NCBI GenBank assembly: GCA_050084985.1
Contig: JBITNC010000001.1
Location: 216,318,001-216,382,000 of the forward strand
Length of the DNA stretch: 64,000 nucleotides
Direction: 5' to 3'
From: Nageia nagi
Taxonomy: Eukaryota > Pinophyta
The position numbers were made by a program, and so were the translations under genes. Position 1 is the stretch's first letter. The number at the start of each line of letters is the position of its first letter. Below are positions 46,259 through 57,453 of the stretch, in pieces. A model generated the notes under the pieces. The model ran no database searches and was not told where the DNA came from. It worked only from the letters and a program-made list of their open reading frames with translations.

Positions 46259-48523
46259 CTAGAATCTTTTACTAGACCCCCCTCCCCCTACACTAGAGCT
46301 AGTAGCCCTGCTAGATGTACCACCCCTACACCGTACCTTGTACTTCTCTACACGTGCCTTCTCCTCGCTGATCTATCTCTTGGCCTGGTGAAGCTACTCA
46401 TAGAGGATCTTGATCTCCTTGTTGGCTGCCTATAAGTCCTAATAGATACTAGTATAATCCCCTCCTCTGAACCATAGACAACCCTATAGCTCTCTAATCT
46501 CCTCATCCTTTTGATCGATTTGACCATGCAGCTTAGCCATCTCAACTTTAGGATCTGTGACATAGCATAAACATATCATGTTAGTCCCTTGCATATCATA
46601 AAAAGTAGAAAGTTAAAGCAAAGTAACAGAGAAAATAGGTTACCATCATCATCTTCATCATAGTCTTCCTCCTTCCAGTCTATTTCTATCTCATACTCAG
46701 GTTCATATTGATCCTGGTCTGGATCAGTCTCCTCATTATCATCATGACCTACATCTAGAGATGTGTCATGAGCATATGTTGGGCTACTCTCTCCTCCCCA
46801 CCCTCCCACCATGAAGGGAGCATCCCATCTGATCTGTATGTCTCCTATGTCTTCATCCTCCCATGCATCGTCACCCATGTTAGCATCATGAATGCCTATG
46901 GTGAGGATGGCGTGTCCTCCACCAATCTAGATAGTCCTTTGTGTGATTAGGTCCATCTATGTCATCATTGACCCCATGGTTAGAGTCCTCACTAGGGGAC
47001 TCCCAATCTAAGTCCCAGTCAGGTACTGGCTCATAGTCCTCTAGGAGATGCCTGCTATGGTAGTAGCGCACCACTATCCTACAATCATCTGATATGCCTT
47101 GCTAGAGGCTGAACTGATAGAGTACCTACTCTGGCCTGTATAGCTCCACTAGTGCCCTATGTGCCTATATGTATGTAGGGTGTCTCACCCATGCCATCTC
47201 TTGTATGTCCTCCTCCCACTCTGGTACACCTCCCCGATATGGACACCAGTATATCTACACCTCCTATAAATAGGTCAAATTATACCTGCTATCCCTCTAG
47301 GTCTATGCTAGGAAAATCTAGTCCCTCTATCATCACCCACCATTGCCAAGTGGGTACATCATCTGGTTGATCTAGGGGCAACATAATCGGTCTAGAGATG
47401 ACGATGTGATCATATGCCCACACCTACAGTATCATAGAATGAGCCACCTATCTCCCCCCTCTCTCCACCTCTACAAAGCCATGGAGGTCATGATAGAGTT
47501 GTGCTAGTATTGCAGGGCACCATGCATATTGCTACCTATGTGTCACCATGTCCTAAATGATAGGAACCATGCCCATAGGAAAGGTCTCACTACTCTTGTC
47601 TGGGTAGATAATAGCATCCAAGAGGTAGGCAATGAGGAGTCTCATCCGTAGGTCACCCCATGCTGGAGGATACTTTGACACATGTCTCACTAGGGACACC
47701 CCCCTCTTCCTATGGTTAACTTCATCTGACCCTAATTAGCCATGTAGCCCATACCTCTACCTATTCCAAGCTTGGAACAAGAATCATGTTCACTAGCCTC
47801 CCCTTGATAGGAAGTCTAGTGATCCTGTAGATATCCTCTAGTGTCACTGTAATCTCACCAGTCAAAAGGTGAAAGGTGTTGGAGTTTGGATCCCACCTCT
47901 CCATCAAAGCTATTAGCATGTTGCAGTCATGAAACACATAGTCAGCAAATGCAAGGTAGCTAAATGAAATGTCCTCTAGAATGCCCCGGCTACGTCAATT
48001 TGTGGCCACTATTGGGCAGTAGTGAAGGTGGCACTCTTGTCATATGGTCGCATAAGGTATGCATGGTTCTACAAGAAAAGAATGATAAAAGGCAAGTTAG
48101 TATCAAGATATGAAACACATATAGCAAAAATAGTACTGGTAAAGAGGACCACCCACGGTCTAGATCAGGTAGAAGGATCACCCACGATCCAAACTAGGGT
48201 AAAAAAGGACTGCCAATGGTCCTATTTTCATGAATAAGGGTTGACAAAATTCAGGGTGTAGGTTCATACAGATGAGCATAGTACAGCCATGATACCAAAA
48301 ATTCAAAAAAATAGAGTGAAAAGGGAAAAATGAAGGGCTAGGGTATTCAACAGGAAAACCCTAGGGGTAATTCAGAAAACTAGTATATAGGTAGATAAAA
48401 TCTGAAGACAAGCAAAAGCATAGCAAGGAAAATGTAGGAGATGCAATGTACCTGATGACCAGTAGGAGAATCAGCCACCAAGGTAGCTCTGTGTCCATCT
48501 TGATGTGTAATTGGTAGGGCCAT
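46259..48523 (-). pseudogene. A2 antisense PMD gene, first copy
   Basis: Proposed exons 48523-48452, 48068-46644 and 46554-46259, as in A1. Exon 2 carries 'LIALMERWDPNSNTFHLLTG' and 'EITVTLEDIYRITRLPIKG'. Besides the TAG stops shared with the copy at 52052, this copy has single-base indels that the other lacks: an extra a in 'cctataaatagg' near 47268, an extra a in 'gaccctaattagcc' near 47733, two bases missing from 'atgccccggctacg' near 47984 and two missing from 'gcctatggtgagg' near 46896. Each breaks the frame. Indels without matching substitutions suggest sequencing errors. Confidence 0.8.
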
Positions 48524-48667
48524 AGCATGCAACACAGGAATATAAGAAGAATCACCTAGTGATAGCGACAAAATCACCAGCTAAACCTCTCTGAATCAGC
48601 CTCTCAAGCTCTAGGATACTCTCAGCTATGAAAATGATAGGGTGATCAAATGAGGAAGGGTGGGGCC

Positions 48668-48676
48668 CCTTTTATA
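48668..48676 (-). promoter_or_regulatory. TATA box of the A2 PMD gene, first copy
   Basis: Minus-strand TATAAAAGG followed by GGCCCC, identical to A1 12074-12082. Confidence 0.6.
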
Positions 48677-48989
48677 GAAAAGTTAGGGCACATATTTCAA
48701 GATGAATTTTGATTTGAGCATTTGGTATATATGGATGAGCAACTAGGTATCAGTTTAGAATCTAGAGGTGATTCATAGGGACCTGATCTTCATAATTTTT
48801 GATGAATCTTCAAGAAAAGGACCACCCGTGGTCTTAGTTAAGATCATTTGCATTCAAAGTCTGTAAGAAAGGATCACCTATGTTCCTTTACCTAGAAAAT
48901 TAGCTTATCTAAGTATCATGGGTGCATCACAGGTGTTTGATGAACATTATATCTAGGAGAATATTGCTTTGAGTTTCATGTTTGTAGAC

Positions 48990-49470
48990 CGAAATTATTA
49001 GCTTTTCATGTCTATGGGTGGATTCCCAGCTCCATTATCAGCTTATCATGCCTATGGTTGGAGTTCTAGCTCCCATAATTAGCTTATCATGCCCATGAGT
49101 GGAGTTCCAGCTCTTGTTATCAGTTTATCATGTTTATGAGTGGAGTTCTAGCTCCCATAATCAGTTTATCATGCCTATGAGTGGAACTCCAGCTCCCATT
49201 ATCAGCTTATCATACTTATGAGTGGATTCCTAGCTCCCATTATCAGCTTATCATGCTTATGAGTGGAGTTTTAGCTCTTGTATTAGCTTATCATGCTTAT
49301 GAGTGGAGTTCCAGCTCCTACTATCAACTTATCATGCTTGTGAGTAGAGTTTTAGCTCCCAATATTAGCTTATCATGCTTATGAGTGGATTTCTAGCTCC
49401 TGCTATTAGCTTATCATGCTTTTGAGTGGAGTTCCAACTCTTGAAATTATTAGCTTATCATGCTTCTTGG
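48990..49470 (+). repeat. A2 array a, first copy (about 41-bp unit)
   Basis: About 11 units with 'agcttatcatgcttatgagt' and 'ggagttctagctcccat'. Related to array a of A1, but with 'tatgagtgg' where A1 mostly has 'tatgggtgg'. Confidence 0.88.
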
Positions 49471-49975
49471 TGGAGTTTTAGCTTCATCAGTTTATCACTT
49501 ATTTTGTGGAGTTTAGTTTTATGCAATTGTAGTACACCTCTTGGTTGTGAAGGCTCAGTTATGTGGAACTTAGCTCTCCCCTATCAGCTTATCACTTATT
49601 TTGTGGAGTTCAATTTCTTATGCAAACTATAGTATACCTCTTGGTGCGAAGGCTCAGTTGTGTGGAACTTAGCTCTCACATATCAGCTTATCACTTGTTT
49701 TGCAGAGTTCGATTCTTATGCAAATGCAATACACCTCTTGGTGCGAAGGCAGTCAGTTGTGTGGAACTTAGCTCTCACATATTAGCTTATCATTGTTTTG
49801 TGGAGTTCAGTTCTTATGCAACTGTAGTACACACTCTTGGTGCAAAGGCTCAGTTGTGTGGAACTTAGCTCTCATGTATCAGCTTTATCACTTATTTTGT
49901 AGAGTTCAGTTCTTATGCAACTATAGTAACCTCTTAGTGTGAAGGCTCAATTGTGTGGAACTTAGCTCTCCCCTA
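49471..49975 (+). repeat. A2 array b, first copy (about 95-bp unit)
   Basis: Units with 'gttcttatgcaactgtagta', 'cacctcttggtg' and 'gtggaacttagctct'. Several single-base insertions are absent from the second copy at 55251-55760. Confidence 0.85.
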
Positions 49976-50390
49976 TGTGTGGTTATGGTTATCATGTCTT
50001 ATCTTGTGAGTTGATCATGTGTGTTTTCATGTGTTATCATGTCTTGTCTTATGAGTTGGTCATGTGTGTTGTCATGTATTATCATGTCTTGTCTTGTGAG
50101 TTGATCATGTGTGTTGTCATGTGTTATCATGTCTTATCTTGTGAGTTGGTCATGTGTGTTGTCATGTGTTATCATGTCTTGTCTTGTGAGTTGGTCATGT
50201 GTGTTGTCATGTGTTATCATGTCTTGTCTTGTGAGTTGGTCATGTGTGTTGTTCATGTGTTATCATGTCTTGTCTTGTGAGTTGGTCATGTGTGTTGTCA
50301 TGTGTTATCATGTCTTGTCTTGTGAGTTGGTCATGTGTGTTGTCATGTGTTATCATGTCTTTTCTTGTAATGTGGTCTTGTCAAGTTGTC
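49976..50390 (+). repeat. A2 array c, first copy (45-bp unit)
   Basis: About eight regular units of 45 bp built on 'gttatcatgtcttgtcttgt' and 'gagttggtcatgtgtgttgt'. The unit is 15 codons, so open frames of 100-214 codons cross it; these are repeat artefacts. Confidence 0.9.
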
Positions 50391-50736
50391 ATATGGTTGA
50401 CATGTTGTGGTCAAGTCATCTGTTCGATCATTGTCATGTGTGTTGTCAAGATATTACCATGGGTCATCAGCATTGTAGCAAGATTATCAGATTATCAGAT
50501 ATATCAGGCTATCACCTTCTACAACAAAATGCAAGGGGCAAGCATACCCAAGGTAATATCAAAAAGGGAGTTTTTCTCAACCTATATCTAGTACTAATAA
50601 GCTTTATCATGATGTTGTTTAAGTTTAGAATGGTTAGTGTTTATCATTGCTTATCAAAATTGTTTGCTATGATGTTGTGTTTTTACTTTGAATGCAAAAT
50701 CTCAATTCAACTCATGTTTCTTTCAATTTCACATCC

Positions 50737-50749
50737 AAAGTGGGGCATA
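50737..50749 (+). promoter_or_regulatory. Polypurine tract, first copy in A2
   Basis: AAAGTGGGGCATA directly before the LTR start at 50750. Confidence 0.75.
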
Positions 50750-51512
50750 TGTTAACACATAAAAATGAATTTATGTTTTAAATCAATAAATTAATGAAAT
50801 ATGCTTGGACCTAAATTATGTCTTGAATGGATTAAAGTGATAATATCATGTTTGTCTTGAATATGAATTTTATAATGATTATCTTGAATATTGCATGGAT
50901 TATCTTGAATATTGCATGGGTTATCTTGAATATTGCATGGGTTATCTTGAATATTGCATGGATTATCTTGAATATTGCATGGATTATCTTGTTTATGGTG
51001 TGTTTATCTTGAATATTGTGAATTAGCCTTATTTATGTAGATGCACGCCGACCCATGGGTGGTTTATCTATTATTATTTATAAATAAGAGATCTAATAGT
51101 AAGTCCACAATAACAAGGATACACATGATCCTGCATTATGGTATTGTAAGTGGCTACCCTTAAGGTATCTCTTGGTACACCTACAGGCTATGGTTTGTGT
51201 GCTTCCTTTTGCGAGCTATCCTGACATCTATGATCTATTTGATATTTTGTAATTGCTATCCCAAGACATTTTATATTGAAGTTTTAGACTTTATTGGGGA
51301 GGTCAAAACTATCAAATGAAGGGGTACGCACTCCTTTGTGAATAGAAGAACATCACCAGCACTCTTTTAAATTGAAACAGACCACCTGCGGTCTCTTTTT
51401 GCATCCTTGCAAGTTTACGATGTTGTTGGGAAAGGCATATCATTTTTTAGTACATCGCCAAAAATAATTTTTTTATTCTTTCATTGTCAGGTTTGTTGTG
51501 AGGTAAGTACAC
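50750..51512 (+). repeat. A2 middle LTR, truncated and error-rich
   Basis: Follows the 3' LTR (56535 on), not the 5' LTR: same five 21-bp units and same 'gaccacctgcggtc'. It has many extra or missing single bases, which become dense after about 51230, and stops after 'gtaagtacacaa'. The next bases are the end of gag. No primer site or leader follows it, which a normal tandem LTR recombination product would have. Confidence 0.85.
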
Positions 51513-51666
51513 AATATAGAAGCTCATAGAAGATGGATTCTATGTGTGTCCAGTAAAGGTCAAAGATACAGGAGAAGAATAGCATATCAATATGATCTTT
51601 CTTGAAGATGCTTGCAAGGTTAGCACCAGTGGGAGCTCCAGGCCCTCCGGAGGTATTATTTGGTAG
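51513..51666 (+). pseudogene. A2 gag C-terminal fragment, second copy
   Basis: Repeat of 45719-45872: the last 50 or so codons of gag, joined directly to the truncated middle LTR. It has the same two TAG stops as the first copy. Confidence 0.85.
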
Positions 51667-52051
51667 ATCAAAATATATAAAAAAAAAGAGAAGAGAAAAG
51701 CTAGCAGTTGGTTCAGGTCACTAACGGACGTCATGGTCAAGAGATTGGGGGGCTTCATGACATCATGACAGGAGTGATAGCATTGTATTTCATGATAATA
51801 GGACCGTTGGTGGTCCTCTTTTAGTGGAAAAATAGAGGAAAGCAAAAGATTCCAATTCCTTTCATAGCATGAGAAGTCAAAATTTCAGATCATGTCATTA
51901 GCATTTGTTCTCAAGGATCACGAAACATCAAATTCATGCATCACAAATACGTGTACAAGAGCAAATCAGGTACCAAAATTTGTGTTTTATATATATCATG
52001 ATCAAAATATTTTTATTTATAATACAACTAGATGAGGTTACATAGAATAAT

Positions 52052-54317
52052 CTAGAATCTTTTACTAGACCCCCCTCCCCCTACACTAGAGCTAGTAGCC
52101 CTGCTAGATGTACCACCCCTACACCGTACCTTGTACTTCTCTACACGTGCCTTCTCCTCGCTGATCTATCTCTTGGCCTGGTGAAGCTACTCATAGAGGA
52201 TCTTGATCTCCTTGTTGGCTGCCTATAAGTCCTAATAGATACTAGTATAATCCCCTCCTCTGAACCATAGACAACCCTATAGCTCTCTAATCTCCTCATC
52301 CTTTTGATCGATTTGACCATGCAGCTTAGCCATCTCAACTTTAGGATCTGTGACATAGCATAAACATATCATGTTAGTCCCTTGCATATCATAAAAAGTA
52401 GAAAGTTAAAGCAAAGTAACAGAGAAAATAGGTTACCATCATCATCTTCATCATAGTCTTCCTCCTTCCAGTCTATTTCTATCTCATACTCAGGTTCATA
52501 TTGATCCTGGTCTGGATCAGTCTCCTCATTATCATCATGACCTACATCTAGAGATGTGTCATGAGCATATGTTGGGCTACTCTCTCCTCCCCACCCTCCC
52601 ACCATGAAGGGAGCATCCCATCTGATCTGTATGTCTCCTATGTCTTCATCCTCCCATGCATCGTCACCCATGTTAGCATCATGAATGCCTATGTGGTGAG
52701 GATGGCGTGTCCTCCACCAATCTAGATAGTCCTTTGTGTGATTAGGTCCATCTATGTCATCATTGACCCCATGGTTAGAGTCCTCACTAGGGGACTCCCA
52801 ATCTAAGTCCCAGTCAGGTACTGGCTCATAGTCCTCTAGGAGATGCCTGCTATGGTAGTAGCGCACCACTATCCTACAATCATCTGATATGCCTTGCTAG
52901 AGGCTGAACTGATAGAGTACCTACTCTGGCCTGTATAGCTCCACTAGTGCCCTATGTGCCTATATGTATGTAGGGTGTCTCACCCATGCCATCTCTTGTA
53001 TGTCCTCCTCCCACTCTGGTACACCTCCCCGATATGGACACCAGTATATCTACACCTCCTATAATAGGTCAAATTATACCTGCTATCCCTCTAGGTCTAT
53101 GCTAGGAAAATCTAGTCCCTCTATCATCACCCACCATTGCCAAGTGGGTACATCATCTGGTTGATCTAGGGGCAACATAATCGGTCTAGAGATGACGATG
53201 TGATCATATGCCCACACCTACAGTATCATAGAATGAGCCACCTATCTCCCCCCTCTCTCCACCTCTACAAAGCCATGGAGGTCATGATAGAGTTGTGCTA
53301 GTATTGCAGGGCACCATGCATATTGCTACCTATGTGTCACCATGTCCTAAATGATAGGAACCATGCCCATAGGAAAGGTCTCACTACTCTTGTCTGGGTA
53401 GATAATAGCATCCAAGAGGTAGGCAATGAGGAGTCTCATCCGTAGGTCACCCCATGCTGGAGGATACTTTGACACATGTCTCACTAGGGACACCCCCCTC
53501 TTCCTATGGTTAACTTCATCTGACCCTATTAGCCATGTAGCCCATACCTCTACCTATTCCAAGCTTGGAACAAGAATCATGTTCACTAGCCTCCCCTTGA
53601 TAGGAAGTCTAGTGATCCTGTAGATATCCTCTAGTGTCACTGTAATCTCACCAGTCAAAAGGTGAAAGGTGTTGGAGTTTGGATCCCACCTCTCCATCAA
53701 AGCTATTAGCATGTTGCAGTCATGAAACACATAGTCAGCAAATGCAAGGTAGCTAAATGAAATGTCCTCTAGAATGCCCCGGGCTACGTCAATTTGTGGC
53801 CACTATTGGGCAGTAGTGAAGGTGGCACTCTTGTCATATGGTCGCATAAGGTATGCATGGTTCTACAAGAAAAGAATGATAAAAGGCAAGTTAGTATCAA
53901 GATATGAAACACATATAGCAAAAATAGTACTGGTAAAGAGGACCACCCACGGTCTAGATCAGGTAGAAGGATCACCCACGATCCAAACTAGGGTAAAAAA
54001 GGACTGCCAATGGTCCTATTTTCATGAATAAGGGTTGACAAAATTCAGGGTGTAGGTTCATACAGATGAGCATAGTACAGCCATGATACCAAAAATTCAA
54101 AAAAATAGAGTGAAAAGGGAAAAATGAAGGGCTAGGGTATTCAACAGGAAAACCCTAGGGGTAATTCAGAAAACTAGTATATAGGTAGATAAAATCTGAA
54201 GACAAGCAAAAGCATAGCAAGGAAAATGTAGGAGATGCAATGTACCTGATGACCAGTAGGAGAATCAGCCACCAAGGTAGCTCTGTGTCCATCTTGATGT
54301 GTAATTGGTAGGGCCAT
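52052..54317 (-). pseudogene. A2 antisense PMD gene, second copy (best preserved)
   Basis: Proposed exons 54317-54246, 53862-52437 and 52347-52052, with introns of 383 and 89 bp and GT-AG ends. Exon 2 keeps one frame for about 475 codons with no frameshift; nearly all of its stops are TAG and one is TAA. Order: N-terminal 'NHAYLMRPYDKSATFTTAQ', PMD signature 'MERWDPNSNTFHLLTGEITV', 'WATWLIGSDEVNHRKRGVSL', 'PPAWGDLRMRLLIAYLLDAI', a Trp-rich central part, then an acidic tail open at 52869-52369. Exon 3 reads 'KVEMAKLHGQIDQKDEEIRE' and continues as a coiled coil broken by TAG at Gln positions, ending in a Gly/Ser-rich tail. Several TAGs are shared with A1. Product inferred as a nuclear PMD protein; not functional as written. 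Confidence 0.82.
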
Positions 54318-54471
54318 AGCATGCAACACAGGAATATAAGAAGAATCACCTAGTGATAGCGACAAAATCACCAGCTAAACCTCTCTGAATCAGCCTCTCA
54401 AGCTCTAGGATACTCTCAGCTATGAAAATGATAGGGTGATCAAATGAGGAAGGGTGGGGCCCCTTTTATAG

Positions 54472-54480
54472 AAAAGTTAG
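54472..54480 (-). promoter_or_regulatory. TATA box of the A2 PMD gene, second copy
   Basis: Minus-strand TATAAAAGG followed by GGCCCC, as in the other copies. Confidence 0.6.
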
Positions 54481-54784
54481 GGCACATATTTCAAGATGAA
54501 TTTTGATTTGAGCATTTGGTATATATGGATGAGCAACTAGGTATCAGTTTAGAATCTAGAGGTGATTCATAGGGACCTGATCTTCATAATTTTTGATGAA
54601 TCTTCAAGAAAAGGACCACCCGTGGTCTTAGTTAAGATCATTTGCATTCTAAGTCTGTAAGAAAGGATCACCTATGTTCCTTTACCTAGAAAATTAGCTT
54701 ATCTAAGTATCATGGGTGCATCACAGGTGTTTGATGAACATTATATCTAGGAGAATATTGCTTTGAGTTTCATGTTTGTAGACC

Positions 54785-55250
54785 GAAATTATTAGCTTTT
54801 CATGTCTATGGGTGGATTCCCAGCTCCCATTATCAGCTTATCATGCCTATGGTTGGAGTTCTAGCTCCCATAATTAGCTTATCATGCCCATGAGTGGAGT
54901 TCCAGCTCTTGTTATCAGTTTATCATGTTTATGAGTGGAGTTCTAGCTCCCATAATCAGCTTATCATGCCTATGAGTGGAACTCCAGCTCCCATTATCAG
55001 CTTATCATACTTATGAGTGGATTCCTAGCTCCCATTATCAGCTTATCATGCTTATGAGTGGAGTTTTAGCTCTTGATATTAGCTTATCATGCTTATGAGT
55101 GGAGTTCCAGCTCCTACTATCAACTTATCATGCTTGTGAGTAGAGTTTTAGCTCCCAATATTAGCTTATCATGCTTATGAGTGGATTTCTAGCTCCTGCT
55201 ATTAGCTTATCATGCTTTTGAGTGGAGTTCCAACTCTTGAAATTAGCTTA
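54785..55250 (+). repeat. A2 array a, second copy
   Basis: Repeats 48990-49470 unit for unit. Confidence 0.88.
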
Positions 55251-55760
55251 TCATGCTTCTTGGTGGAGTTTTAGCTTCATCAGTTTATCACTTATTTTGT
55301 GGAGTTTAGTTCTTATGCAATTGTAGTACACCTCTTGGTGTGAAGGCTCAGTTATGTGGAACTTAGCTCTCCCCTATCAGCTTATCACTTATTTTGTGGA
55401 GTTCAATTCTTATGCAACTATAGTATACCTCTTGGTGCGAAGGCTCAGTTGTGTGGAACTTAGCTCTCACATATCAGCTTATCACTTGTTTTGCAGAGTT
55501 CGATTCTTATGCAAATGCAATACACCTCTTGGTGCGAAGGCTCAGTTGTGTGGAACTTAGCTCTCACATATTAGCTTATCATTGTTTTGTGGAGTTCAGT
55601 TCTTATGCAACTGTAGTACACCTCTTGGTGCAAAGGCTCAGTTGTGTGGAACTTAGCTCTCATGTATCAGCTTATCACTTATTTTGTAGAGTTCAGTTCT
55701 TATGCAACTATAGTACACCTCTTAGTGTGAAGGCTCAATTGTGTGGAACTTAGCTCTCCC
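55251..55760 (+). repeat. A2 array b, second copy
   Basis: Repeats 49471-49975 with cleaner unit lengths. Confidence 0.85.
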
Positions 55761-56170
55761 CTATGTGTGGTTATGGTTATCATGTCTTATCTTGTGAGTT
55801 GATCATGTGTGTTTTCATGTGTTATCATGTCTTGTCTTATGAGTTGGTCATGTGTGTTGTCATGTATTATCATGTCTTGTCTTGTGAGTTGATCATGTGT
55901 GTTGTCATGTGTTATCATGTCTTATCTTGTGAGTTGGTCATGTGTGTTGTCATGTGTTATCATGTCTTGTCTTGTGAGTTGGTCATGTGTGTTGTCATGT
56001 GTTATCATGTCTTGTCTTGTGAGTTGGTCATGTGTGTTGTCATGTGTTATCATGTCTTGTCTTGTGAGTTGGTCATGTGTGTTGTCATGTGTTATCATGT
56101 CTTGTCTTGTGAGTTGGTCATGTGTGTTGTCATGTGTTATCATGTCTTTTCTTGTAATGTGGTCTTGTCA
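55761..56170 (+). repeat. A2 array c, second copy (45-bp unit)
   Basis: About eight 45-bp units; open in several frames on both strands for the same reason as the first copy. From 56171 to the purine tract is the 3' region shared with A1 13901-14202. Confidence 0.9.
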
Positions 56171-56521
56171 AGTTGTCATATGGTTGACATGTGTGGTCAA
56201 GTCATCTGTTCGATCATTGTCATGTGTGTTGTCAAGATTATTACCATGGGTCATCAGCATTGTAGCAAGATTATCAGATTATCAGATATATCAGGCTATC
56301 ACCTTCTACAACAAAATGCAAGGGGCAAGCATACCCAAGGTAATATCAAAAGGGAGTTTTCTCAACCTATATCTAGTACTAATAAGCTTTATCATGATGT
56401 TGTTTAAGTTTAGAATGGTTAGTGTTTATCATTGCTTATCAAAATTGTTTGCTATGATGTTGTGTTTTTACTTTGAATGCAAAATCTCAATTCACCTCAT
56501 GTTTCTTTCAATTTCACATCC

Positions 56522-56534
56522 AAAGTGGGGCATA
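56522..56534 (+). promoter_or_regulatory. Polypurine tract of A2
   Basis: AAAGTGGGGCATA immediately before the 3' LTR. Confidence 0.8.
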
Positions 56535-57448
56535 TGTTAACACATAAAAATGAATTTATGTTTTAAAATCAATAAATTAATGAAATATGCTTGGCCTAAA
56601 TATATGTCTTGAATGGATTAAAGTGATAATATCAATGTTTGTCTTGAATATGAATTTTATAATGATTATCTTGAATATTGCATGGATTATCTTGAATATT
56701 GCATGGGTTATCTTGAATATTGCATGGGTTATCTTGAATATTGCATGGATTATCTTGAATATTGCATGGATTATCTTGTTTATTGGTGTGTTTATCTTGA
56801 ATATTGTGAATTAGCCTTATTTATGTAGATGCACGCCGACCCATGGGTGGTATTATCTATTATCTATATAAATAAGAGATCTAATAGTAAGTCCACAATA
56901 ACAAGGATACACATGATCCTGCATATGGTATTGTAAGTGGCTACCCCTTAAGGTATCTCTTGGTACCACCTACAAGGCTATGGTTTGTGTGCTTCCTTTT
57001 GCGAGCTATCCTGACATCTATGATCTATTCTGATATTGTAATGCTATCTAAGACATCTATATTGAAGTTCTAGACTTTATTGAGAGGTCAAAACTATCAA
57101 ATGAAGGCTACCAGCACTCCTTTGTGAATAGAAGAACATCACCAGCACTCTTATATAATTGAAACAGACCACCTGCGGTCCTCTTTTTGCATCCTTGCAA
57201 GTCACGATGTTGTTGGAAAGGCATCTCATCATTAGTACATCGCCAATATCTACATCTTTCATTGTCAGGTATGTTTCGTGAGGTAAGTACACAAATTATA
57301 GTCTTGGTTGGTACAATTACACTTCTAAATTATTTATTTTGTTGATTATCTAGAATAAATTGCTATCCATAGCTTAAATACAGATAATATTGAGTTTGTA
57401 GATATTTGCCTATTTACTTATTTGTATGATCAATTTTATTTGTAAACA
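56535..57448 (+). repeat. A2 3' LTR (914 bp)
   Basis: TGTTAACACA to TTTGTAAACA, five 21-bp units, TATA box at 56865-56874, palindrome AGACCACCTGCGGTCC at 57166-57181. Confidence 0.93.
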
Positions 57449-57453
57449 TATGG
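57449..57453. repeat. Target site duplication of A2, right (tatgg)
   Basis: Partner of 43561-43565. Confidence 0.93.

Larger units (their letters stand above)
45719..57294 (+). repeat. 5.8-kb tandem duplication inside A2
   Basis: Unit 1 is 45719-51512 and unit 2 is 51513-57294. Coordinates are offset by 5794 at the start and by 5785 at the LTR start, so unit 1 has a net nine extra bases in that span. I see almost no substitutions between units (one a/t change near 48861/54649 outside the indels), while the outer LTRs differ by 6-7%. The duplication is therefore much younger than the insertion, or is not real. Confidence 0.85.
43566..57448 (+). mobile_element. Element A2: second A-family element, with internal tandem duplication
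   Basis: Same family and plan as A1: LTR, primer site, gag, antisense PMD gene, arrays a, b and c, purine tract, LTR. It is longer (13,883 bp) because the part from the end of gag to most of the 3' LTR occurs twice (45719-51512 and 51513-57294). The outer LTRs differ by about 60 substitutions by my hand count (6-7%) and by four repeat units. Its target duplication is exact, and E gag-pol resumes in frame across it. Like A1 it has no pol. Confidence 0.93.

Noticed and set aside
47990-48577. Minus-strand small open frames rich in Leu/Phe near the PMD first intron
   Set aside because: They read through proposed intron 1 or in the wrong frame of exons 1 and 2; the spliced PMD reading explains the region better.
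49975-50400. CRISPR-like direct repeats
   Set aside because: There are no unique spacers; repeats are head-to-tail, lie inside a plant LTR element and have no cas genes.
55763-56540. Long plus-strand open frames of about 214 codons with a 15-residue Cys/Val/Leu repeat
   Set aside because: They arise because the 45-bp array unit is a multiple of three; two plus frames and one minus frame are open at once, and A1 has no equivalent.
50750-57448. A third complete A-family element made of the middle LTR, second internal part and right LTR
   Set aside because: The middle LTR is truncated and joined to the end of gag without primer site, leader or target duplication, so it is part of the duplication inside A2.
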